Shown: piece after piece, positions 1-5,104 of the stretch
How the letters are laid out: each line of letters starts with the position of its first letter
Position numbering within the stretch: the stretch's first letter is position 1
Assembly (NCBI GenBank): GCA_018715025.1
Contig: DVMK01000239.1
Coordinates: 1 to 6,070, forward strand
Length of the DNA: 6,070 nt
Reading direction: 5' to 3'
Source of the DNA: Candidatus Caccousia avistercoris
Lineage (GTDB): Bacteria > Bacillota > Clostridia > Oscillospirales > Acutalibacteraceae
Position numbers and translations under genes: made by a program
Notes under the pieces: generated by a model
Told to the model about the DNA's origin: nothing
Seen by the model: only the letters and a program-made list of their open reading frames with translations
Databases searched by the model: none

Positions 1-722
1 ACACGGCTGCGTCCTATGAAAACGAAGCGGCTATTGGCACCGCGCTTCGGGGTTCGGGCCTTCCCAGGGATGAGTGGTTCATCACCACCAAGCTGTGGGT
101 GCAGGACGCCAGCTACGAGGGCGCCAAGGCGGCCATTGAGACCTCTCTCCAGAAGCTGGGGCTCAGCTATATTGACCTGTACCTCATCCATCAGCCCATG
201 GGCGACTATATCAGCGCTTACCGCGCCATGGAGGAAGCGTACAAGGGCGGCAAGCTGCGGGCCATTGGCGTGTGCAACTGCTACCCCCAAATCCTGGCCG
301 ACATTTGTGAGACTGTGACGGTCAGGCCCGCCGTTAACCAGGTAGAATTGCACCCCTTCTTCCAGCAGGAAAACGCCCTGGCGCTGATGAAGGAGTACGG
401 CGTTCATCCCGAAGCCTGGGGCCCCTTTGCGGAGGGAAACCACGGCATCTTCACCCACCCCGTTCTGACCAGAATCGGCCGGAAGTACGGCAAGAGCGCC
501 GCCCAGGTAGCCCTGCGGTGGAACGTGCAGCGGGGCGTCACCGTCATCCCCAAGTCCGTCCACAAGGAGCGCATGGAGCAGAATCTGGATATTTGGGACT
601 TTCAGCTCAGCGGCGAGGACATGGCGGAGATTGCGGGGCTTGACATTGGCCGCAGCGAGATTGTAGACCACAGCGACCCCAAGTTCGTCCAGATGCTCCA
701 TCAGGTGAAAATCCACGAATAA
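1..722 (+). CDS. Aldo/keto reductase, 5'-truncated by the window edge
   Basis: NAD(P)H-dependent oxidoreductase of the aldo/keto reductase superfamily, most like the AKR5 / 2,5-diketogluconate (glyoxal) reductase type; a cytoplasmic (beta/alpha)8 barrel reducing aldehydes or ketones. The reading frame is open from base 3 (bases 1-2 look like the end of the Asp codon of the DTA motif), giving 239 whole codons, so roughly 40-50 N-terminal residues lie outside. Visible family marks: catalytic Tyr in TAASYENE, catalytic Lys in ITTKLW, catalytic His in LYLIHQP, then VNQVELHPFFQQ, the WGPFAEG loop and the cofactor-phosphate segment IPKSVHKERMEQN. One deviation: the usual GVSN reads GVCN, so the Ser that normally contacts the nicotinamide amide is Cys. 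It is a clear paralogue of the next gene, roughly half identical by eye. The true substrate cannot be told from sequence. Confidence 0.93.
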   Translation, partial: TAASYENEAAIGTALRGSGLPRDEWFITTKLWVQDASYEGAKAAIETSLQKLGLSYIDLYLIHQPMGDYISAYRAMEEAYKGGKLRAIGVCNCYPQILADICETVTVRPAVNQVELHPFFQQENALALMKEYGVHPEAWGPFAEGNHGIFTHPVLTRIGRKYGKSAAQVALRWNVQRGVTVIPKSVHKERMEQNLDIWDFQLSGEDMAEIAGLDIGRSEIVDHSDPKFVQMLHQVKIHE

Positions 723-742
723 AAGCGTCCCCTTTGATACGG

Positions 743-760
743 CGGGCAGGGGCTTGCCCG
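743..760 (+). other. Short hairpin after the first AKR gene
   Basis: CGGGCA and TGCCCG form a perfect 6-bp stem around a 6-base loop, 20 bases after the AKR stop codon. No T-tract follows, so this is not a convincing intrinsic terminator; it could be a weak terminator or a 3'-end stabiliser between two co-transcribed AKR genes. Confidence 0.35.
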
Positions 761-767
761 TTGGCCG

Positions 768-802
768 TGCGGGGCAAAAAGGGCTGCCCTCTGCGCCCCG
801 CA
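768..802 (+). other. Inverted repeat in the AKR-AKR spacer
   Basis: TGCGGGGC (768-775) and GCCCCGCA (795-802) form a perfect 8-bp stem around a 19-base loop that contains an A5 run. It ends 25 bases before the GAGGTG ribosome binding site of the lipoprotein-AKR gene. It is not followed by Ts on the + strand. It could be a transcript structure upstream of the second gene. Function unknown. Confidence 0.35.
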
Positions 803-841
803 AGCGCTTAAAAAACGCATTGCCCATGAGGTGACAGGAAT

Positions 842-1828
842 ATGAAACCATTTCTTTTCCTAGGATTGACAATACTTGTGCTGCTGGCCCTGGCGGGGTG
901 CAGCCGGGAGGCTGATATGGGTCAGGCACAGTTGGAGCAAACCGGGCAGACGGCAGCGTCTGCCGCAGACAACATCCGTGAAGAATTCACACCGCAGGAG
1001 CTGACCGAATCGATTGGCGCAGTACCAGAGGAATATTTTGCCCCCTCTGGCGGCCCCACCTACGATGCGGTGCTGACGGCCCTCAAGGCCGGGTACCGGC
1101 ACATCGACACGGCGGCCGCCTACTTCAACGAAGCAGACGTGGGCCGCGCTGTCCGGGACAGCGGCATCCCCCGGGAAGAAATCTTCGTCACCAGCAAGCT
1201 TTGGCTTCAGGACTATGGCTATGAGGCCGCCAAAAAGGGGCTGGACGCTTCTCTGGAAAAATTGGGGCTGGACTATGTGGATCTCTATCTGCTTCATCAG
1301 CCCTACGGCGATGTGGCGGGCGCGTGGAAGGCCCTGGAGGAGGCCAAAGCGGAGGGGAAGGTTCGGTCTGTCGGCGTCAGCAACATGACGCCGAAGATCT
1401 GGAAGGAGTTCGTCCCCCAGTTCAAAACCCTCCCGGCGGTGAACCAGGTGGAGTGCAACCCCTTCTTCCAGCAGCGGGAACTGCGGGAACTGCTGGACAA
1501 GGACAACGTGAAAATCGAGGCCTACCAGCCCCTGGGCCACGGGGACAGCACCCTGCTCTCTCATCCGGTCATCACCAAGCTGGCAGAGAAATATGGAAAG
1601 GACGCGGGCCAGATCATCCTCCGCTTCGAGGTGCAGAGCGGGCTGATTGTGCTGCCCAAGTCCACCAACCCCACGAGGATTGCCGGAAACCTGCGCATTT
1701 TCGATTTTGAATTGACCGGGGAGGAAATGAGCCAGATACGCGCGCTGGACACCGGCAAGGGCCACCACGACCCGGAGGCTCCCGGCGTAGCGGAGATGCT
1801 GCTGGCAAACTTTAGGGTTCATGATTGA
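842..1828 (+). CDS. Lipoprotein signal peptide fused to an aldo/keto reductase barrel (probable chimera)
   Basis: 328 residues. Residues 1-20 are a textbook lipoprotein leader: Lys2, a hydrophobic core and the lipobox LAGC with Cys20 as predicted lipidation site. Residues 21-69 are a hydrophilic, Gln/Glu/Ala-rich segment. From about residue 71 (PTYDAVLTALKAGYRHIDTA) to the end it is an AKR: catalytic Asp89, Tyr94, Lys119 and His152 are present, as are GVSN (178-181), VNQVE (200-204), AYQPLG (227-232) and the LPKS...RIAGN cofactor segment (271-283). What is missing is the usual AKR start (NNGVxMPxLGxGT-like hairpin plus strand beta-1), replaced by the lipoprotein part. Start supported by GAGGTG at 828-833, 8 bases upstream. 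An exported NADPH enzyme is unexpected, so the protein may be a non-functional fusion or a divergent lipid-anchored AKR. Probably co-transcribed with the AKR gene 119 bases upstream. Confidence 0.85.
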   Translation: MKPFLFLGLTILVLLALAGCSREADMGQAQLEQTGQTAASAADNIREEFTPQELTESIGAVPEEYFAPSGGPTYDAVLTALKAGYRHIDTAAAYFNEADVGRAVRDSGIPREEIFVTSKLWLQDYGYEAAKKGLDASLEKLGLDYVDLYLLHQPYGDVAGAWKALEEAKAEGKVRSVGVSNMTPKIWKEFVPQFKTLPAVNQVECNPFFQQRELRELLDKDNVKIEAYQPLGHGDSTLLSHPVITKLAEKYGKDAGQIILRFEVQSGLIVLPKSTNPTRIAGNLRIFDFELTGEEMSQIRALDTGKGHHDPEAPGVAEMLLANFRVHD

Positions 1829-1905
1829 AGCAGGGGAAGCTTTCGGGATGAACCTGCCTGCGCAGCGCTGAGAACAGCCCGCTGGAACAAGATCGGAAAA
1901 GCTCT

Positions 1906-1922
1906 GGACAACCGCATTGTCC
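1906..1922 (+). other. Hairpin 1 of a three-hairpin cluster
   Basis: GGACAA and TTGTCC form a perfect 6-bp stem with a 5-base loop (CCGCA). It lies in the 3' untranslated region of the lipoprotein-AKR gene, just ahead of two further abutting hairpins. Confidence 0.4.
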
Positions 1923-1926
1923 GTGC

Positions 1927-1950
1927 GCAAACGCCGGATTCAGCGTTTGC
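1927..1950 (+). other. Hairpin 2 of a three-hairpin cluster
   Basis: GCAAACGC and GCGTTTGC form a perfect 8-bp stem around an 8-base loop (CGGATTCA). It directly abuts the terminator stem that begins at 1951, with no base between them. Confidence 0.5.
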
Positions 1951-1998
1951 AAGCCCATTGGGGGTACCCTTTTTACTCCCCAATGGGCTTTTGTGCTT
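1951..1998 (+). terminator. Rho-independent terminator of the AKR unit
   Basis: A perfect 13-bp stem, AAGCCCATTGGGG (1951-1963) with its complement at 1978-1990, surrounds a 14-base loop and is followed by TT, GTGC and TTTT. The T-rich side is on the + strand, so it ends the AKR transcript, 122 bases past the stop codon. Read on the - strand it has almost no T-tract (GCTTGCAAACG), so it would be a weak terminator for the AraC-type gene that converges on it from the right. Confidence 0.85.
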
Positions 1999-2023
1999 TT
2001 CTGTATCTGTACCCTCCCCTGCG

Positions 2024-2890
2024 CTATTTCAGACGACAGGCGCTGGGCGGCTTCCCTGTGGTGTGCTTGAACATGCGGGAAAAGTAGTTGGCGTCCCGCA
2101 GGCCCACCTGGGCGGCCACCTCGGGCAGGGGAAGGCCGCTCTGCAGAAGGGGGACGGCGCGGGCGCACCGCAGCTCGTTCACATAGCCCGTCACTGTGCG
2201 GCCGGTATGCCGGCGGAACACCCGGCACAGGTACGGTACGGAAAGGCCGAACCGGGCGGCCACCTGGGGAAGGCGCACCGCCTCTGGCTGGGCAAAGCTG
2301 TCAGAAAGGTAATGCAGCACGCCCCGCACGTATTCCAGGGAGGACTGCTCAGAGGCTCCCCCCTCCCTTCCGGCGGCAGGGAGCGGGGTCATCCGCAGCA
2401 GGAGGGCCAGGATCTCATACAGGCACGCCTTCAGACAAAGCTCATAGCCGGGCTTCTGCTCCTGGTACTCCTGCACAAGTCTCTGGAACAGGCGGGCAAG
2501 GGCTTCGTTCTGCCGGAGGAACACCGGCGCACCCTGCAGGCTTTCCAGCAGGTACGAGGCATAGCTGCGCTGCCGGCTCAGCTCTGTTTCCTGCCGGAGC
2601 ATATTCAGATCAAACTGGACAATATAATGCTTTGTCCCGTCCTGAAAGGCAAGGCCGCGGTGCGGCACGCACCAGCGCACAAAGCCAACGTCGCCCGGGA
2701 AAAGCCATTCCTGCCGGCCGCCGCAATTCAAATATACTCCTCCCGAAACCACATAGTAAAATTCCAGCGCTTCGTGCCAGTGAAAGGGGCAGCCCTCCGC
2801 CCCCGCATCGTTCTCCCTCACAAAAAGGCGGATGGGGAAATCCCGGTTTCCATCAGGCAGGCTCACCCGCTCGTACAAAGGCTCTTCCAC
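2024..2890 (-). CDS. AraC-family transcriptional regulator with N-terminal cupin sensor domain
   Basis: 288-residue DNA-binding regulator, the usual length for the family. Residues ~15-95 form a cupin-like sensor barrel: HWHEALEFYYVVSG (37-50) carries the typical His-x-His...Glu pattern and PGDVGF (65-70) the characteristic turn; this domain probably binds a sugar or other small effector. Residues ~185-285 are the AraC C-terminal domain with two helix-turn-helix units: the first around 207-230 (LPQVAARFGLSVPYLCRVFR), the second around 255-280, ending in the family signature VGLRDANYFSRMFKHTTGKPPS. The start is GTG (2890-2888), chosen because a perfect AAGGAGG lies 6 bases upstream. It is transcribed away from the sulfatase gene, sharing a control region with it, so it is the obvious candidate regulator of that gene and perhaps of the sugar transporter further right. 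Specific effector unknown. Confidence 0.95.
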   Translation of the reverse strand: MEEPLYERVSLPDGNRDFPIRLFVRENDAGAEGCPFHWHEALEFYYVVSGGVYLNCGGRQEWLFPGDVGFVRWCVPHRGLAFQDGTKHYIVQFDLNMLRQETELSRQRSYASYLLESLQGAPVFLRQNEALARLFQRLVQEYQEQKPGYELCLKACLYEILALLLRMTPLPAAGREGGASEQSSLEYVRGVLHYLSDSFAQPEAVRLPQVAARFGLSVPYLCRVFRRHTGRTVTGYVNELRCARAVPLLQSGLPLPEVAAQVGLRDANYFSRMFKHTTGKPPSACRLK

Positions 2891-2896
2891 AGCGCC

Positions 2897-2903
2897 CCTC
2901 CTT
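2897..2903 (-). promoter_or_regulatory. Shine-Dalgarno site of the AraC-type gene
   Basis: AAGGAGG on the - strand, a perfect complement of the 16S rRNA tail, 6 bases ahead of GTG at 2890. It fixes the non-ATG start of the regulator. Confidence 0.85.
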
Positions 2904-2923
2904 CTCAGGATAAAATAATGCTA

Positions 2924-2938
2924 ATTCTATATTAGAAT
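2924..2938. promoter_or_regulatory. 15-base palindrome, candidate operator
   Basis: ATTCTA-TAT-TAGAAT is a perfect inverted repeat centred on base 2931, in the AT-rich part of the spacer between the divergent AraC-type and sulfatase genes. It sits immediately upstream of the expected -35 position of the sulfatase promoter and within the leader/promoter zone of the regulator gene, a suitable place for a regulator binding site acting in both directions. AraC proteins more often bind direct repeats, so the binder is uncertain. Confidence 0.5.
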
Positions 2939-2968
2939 ACCTCTTCCCCTCCGGCTTGTAAAGAGGTA
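2938..2968. promoter_or_regulatory. Spaced inverted repeat, candidate second operator
   Basis: TACCTCTT (2938-2945) and AAGAGGTA (2961-2968) are perfect 8-base inverted arms separated by 15 bases, about two helical turns from centre to centre (23 bp). The right arm runs into the likely -10 hexamer of the sulfatase promoter and the left arm touches the 2924-2938 palindrome. A dimeric regulator could contact both arms; chance cannot be excluded. Confidence 0.45.
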
Positions 2969-2972
2969 CAAT
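2967..2972 (+). promoter_or_regulatory. Candidate -10 box of the sulfatase promoter
   Basis: TACAAT is one mismatch from TATAAT and lies about 48 bases before the sulfatase ATG. Seventeen bases upstream there is only TTCCCC (2944-2949), a poor -35. A good -10 with a weak -35 is the pattern of an activator-dependent promoter, fitting the AraC-type gene next door. Confidence 0.45.
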
Positions 2973-3001
2973 AAAGCCATGGTTAAAAATCTGTTTTTGT
3001 G

Positions 3002-3007
3002 AAGGAG
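3002..3007 (+). promoter_or_regulatory. Shine-Dalgarno site of the sulfatase gene
   Basis: AAGGAG, 12 bases ahead of ATG at 3020. This decides the start: a longer frame could open at GTG 2999, but that would put the only ribosome binding site inside the coding region. Confidence 0.7.
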
Positions 3008-3019
3008 TGCATAAGTGCT

Positions 3020-4474
3020 ATGAGAATTCTGTTTGTAGACATTGACACTCTCCGGGCAGACCACATGGGCTGCTATGGCTACTACCGGAACACGACCCCC
3101 AACATAGACCAGGTATGCGCCGAAGGGATTCGCTTTGACAATTACTACACCTCAGACGCGCCCTGCCTTCCCTCCCGCGCGGCGCTGGTAAGCGGCATGT
3201 TCGGCATCCGCAACGGCGCTGTGGGCCATGGAGGAACCGCAGCGGACCGCCGCCTTACCGGGGAACCCAGGGGCTTTACCGATTATGTGGATGAAAACTG
3301 CTTCCACAATATTTTCCGCCATGCCGGGTTCCACACCGCCTCGGTGAGCACCTTCCCAGAGCGCCACTCCTCCTGGTGGTTCAACGCCGGTTTTCAGGAG
3401 TGCTACAATGTGGGCGGCCGTGGGGTGGAATCCGGCGAAAAGGTTCTGCCGGTTGCCCTGGACTGGCTGGAGCGGAATAAGGATCGGGACAACTGGTTCC
3501 TCCATGTCCATTTCTGGGACCCCCACACTCCTTACCGGGCCCCAAAAGAATTCGGCAACCCCTTTGCCGGGGAGCCTTTTGAGACCTGGATTGACGAGAA
3601 AGCCTTCGCCCAGCATAAGCAGCACACCGGGCCCCACAGCATCAACGAGCTGAGCATGTACGACGACAGCACCGACGAGCGGTATCCCCGCGCGCTGGGC
3701 AAAGCAGAAACCATGGAGGAGCTGCGCCAGGTGTTCGACGGGTACGACTGCGGCGTGCGGTACGCAGACTATCTGGTGGGCCAGCTGCTGGACAAGCTGC
3801 GGGAGCAGGGCCTGTACGAGGACACCGCCATTATCATCACCTCAGACCATGGGGAAAACATGGGCGAGCTGGGCATCTATGAGGAGCACGCCACCGCCGA
3901 CCAGCCCACCTGCCGCATCCCCTTCCTCATCAAGTGGCCCGGCGGGCAGAAGGGCGCGGCAGACGGCCAGCTTCACTACAGTTTGGACCTGCTTCCCACC
4001 ATGGCAGAGCTGCTTCAGGTAGAGCCTGCCGGAAACTGGGACGGCCAAAGCTACGCCGCCACCATTCAGAGCGGCGCGCCCAGGGGGCGGGAATCCCTGG
4101 TCATCTCGCAAATGGCCCATGTTTGCCAGCGCTCCGCCCGGTTTGGAGACTGGCTGTACATCCGCACCATTCACGACGGCTACCACCTGTTCGACCGGGA
4201 AATGCTTTTTAACGTGAAGGAGGATCCCCATGAGCAGCACGACCGGAAAGCGGAGCATCCGGAGCTTTGCGCCCAGGGGGCGAAAATCATCCTGGATTGG
4301 CAGGAGGAGCAGATGAAAAAATCTGCCAGCCAGATCGATCCCATGTGGACCGTGGTGAAGGAGGGCGGCCCCTTCCACGCCAGAGGGCACCTGGAAGCCT
4401 ACCTGCGCCGCCTGGAGGCCACCGGCCGGGCCGAGGGCGCCCGCAGGCTGCGGGAGGAATACGGGCTGAAATAA
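3020..4474 (+). CDS. Cytoplasmic Cys-type sulfatase (arylsulfatase / alkaline phosphatase superfamily)
   Basis: 484 residues; hydrolyses a sulfate ester, probably on a sugar. The N-terminus goes straight into the first strand (MRILFVDIDTLRADHMGCYGY) with metal-binding Asp7/Asp9, and has no signal peptide, so the enzyme should be cytoplasmic. The sulfatase signature CLPSR (49-53) places Cys49 as the residue to be converted to formylglycine. Further family marks: HVHFWDPHTPY (163-172), TSDHGENMGE (274-283) with metal ligands Asp276/His277, and IKWPG (304-308) with the conserved Lys. In strict anaerobes, Cys-type sulfatases are usually activated by a radical-SAM maturase (anSME); none is in this window. 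The short C-terminal subdomain (~400-484) is charged and helical. The gene diverges from the AraC-type regulator and ends just before a terminator shared with a carbohydrate-uptake operon, suggesting desulfation of an imported glycan. Substrate not predictable; phosphonate/phosphate ester activity is a less likely alternative. Confidence 0.93.
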   Translation: MRILFVDIDTLRADHMGCYGYYRNTTPNIDQVCAEGIRFDNYYTSDAPCLPSRAALVSGMFGIRNGAVGHGGTAADRRLTGEPRGFTDYVDENCFHNIFRHAGFHTASVSTFPERHSSWWFNAGFQECYNVGGRGVESGEKVLPVALDWLERNKDRDNWFLHVHFWDPHTPYRAPKEFGNPFAGEPFETWIDEKAFAQHKQHTGPHSINELSMYDDSTDERYPRALGKAETMEELRQVFDGYDCGVRYADYLVGQLLDKLREQGLYEDTAIIITSDHGENMGELGIYEEHATADQPTCRIPFLIKWPGGQKGAADGQLHYSLDLLPTMAELLQVEPAGNWDGQSYAATIQSGAPRGRESLVISQMAHVCQRSARFGDWLYIRTIHDGYHLFDREMLFNVKEDPHEQHDRKAEHPELCAQGAKIILDWQEEQMKKSASQIDPMWTVVKEGGPFHARGHLEAYLRRLEATGRAEGARRLREEYGLK

Positions 4475-4487
4475 AGCGCGCCGATGC

Positions 4488-4524
4488 AAAAGGCTCGTTC
4501 CTATTGACAGGAACGAGCCTTTTT
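4488..4524. terminator. Bidirectional rho-independent terminator
   Basis: AAAAGGCTCGTTCCT (4488-4502) and its exact complement (4509-4523) form a 15-bp stem with a 6-base loop (ATTGAC). On the + strand it ends in T5 followed by CTGTTT, 13 bases after the sulfatase stop; on the - strand it ends in T4. It therefore sits between, and can terminate, both converging transcripts: the sulfatase gene and the permease/CBM9-like operon ending at 4534. Confidence 0.92.
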
Positions 4525-4533
4525 CTGTTTCAC

Positions 4534-5088
4534 TCACCCCATCTCCCACAAGCCGTCCAGCCATTGGAAAAACTCCGGGCGGTGAAAGTCCGGGGTGGGC
4601 GCTTCTATCGGCCCCCAGCAGGCATAATGCTCCGGCTGGGAACCGCACTTGTAGAAATTGCCGCGGATGGAATCCGGGGCGGGAGGGTTCCCTTCGCCAT
4701 ACACCTGGCTCAGGAACTGGTGAGAAACCGCAAGCCGGACGCCCCACCCCTCCTCTGACGGGAAGGGGGTGACGGCGGGGTAGCAGCCGGGGAATTCCCC
4801 CGGGGCCAGCCGCCGGCGGTTGGCCCGCTCCGGGCCGAATTCCAGCAGAAGCGCCCCGTTGGCGTTCATCTCAAAATTCAGGTATTCCCTCCGGCCAGGG
4901 TAACAGGCCAGAAAAGCTTCCAGGCAGCTGTCCAGGTAGACCGGGTCGTTCGGCTGTGTGTAGCGAACCTGCGGGTTCTTTTCCCGGCACCAGAGGGAGA
5001 GAAGCAGGCCCTGGGGGGAGCAGGCCAGGCTGGCGAAAGCCGGCGGGCGGTAGTCCCCGCCCCAGGGGAAGCAGCGGATGGAAAGCAC
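4534..5088 (-). CDS. Stand-alone CBM9-like carbohydrate-binding protein
   Basis: 184 residues, essentially one carbohydrate-binding family 9-like (DOMON-type beta-sandwich) domain. Recognised from the ordered motifs CREKNPQ (34-40), NDPVYLDSCLEAFL (47-60), YLNFEMNANGALLLEFG (69-85), and the very characteristic GNFYKCGSQPEHYACW (143-158) with PTPDFHRPEFF (164-174) near the C-terminus. Members bind sugars or glycan ends, but the role of short free-standing versions in Firmicutes is poorly defined. No signal peptide or anchor is visible, so it appears cytoplasmic. Start taken at GTG (5088-5086), with GAGGGG 10 bases upstream; no better start is seen. It lies 16 bases after the permease stop codon and is the last gene of that operon before the shared terminator, so it probably assists handling or recognition of the imported sugar. 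No catalytic activity is assumed. Confidence 0.85.
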   Translation of the reverse strand: MLSIRCFPWGGDYRPPAFASLACSPQGLLLSLWCREKNPQVRYTQPNDPVYLDSCLEAFLACYPGRREYLNFEMNANGALLLEFGPERANRRRLAPGEFPGCYPAVTPFPSEEGWGVRLAVSHQFLSQVYGEGNPPAPDSIRGNFYKCGSQPEHYACWGPIEAPTPDFHRPEFFQWLDGLWEMG

Positions 5089-5104
5089 GCCTTCGTCCCC
5101 CCTC

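Noticed and set aside
1..722. Treating the first AKR as a complete gene starting at the ATG at base 99, within the barrel
   Set aside because: The same frame is open to the window edge and encodes conserved AKR sequence before that Met (TAASYENE, ITTKLW), so the gene is simply cut by the window.
743..760. Calling the hairpin after the first AKR gene an intrinsic terminator
   Set aside because: The stem is only 6 bp and is followed by TTGGCC rather than a T-tract.
860..1930. A 356-codon open frame on the - strand opposite the lipoprotein-AKR gene
   Set aside because: It is antisense to a clear AKR coding frame, has no recognisable domain, and is the kind of long frame GC-rich DNA produces by chance.
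1958..2935. A 325-codon open frame on the + strand over the AraC-type gene
   Set aside because: It begins inside a terminator stem and runs antisense through the regulator; the peptide is low-complexity and matches no family I recognise.
3842..4747. A 301-codon - strand frame spanning the sulfatase end, the terminator and the CBM9-like gene
   Set aside because: It crosses a strong bidirectional terminator and overlaps two well-supported genes in other frames.
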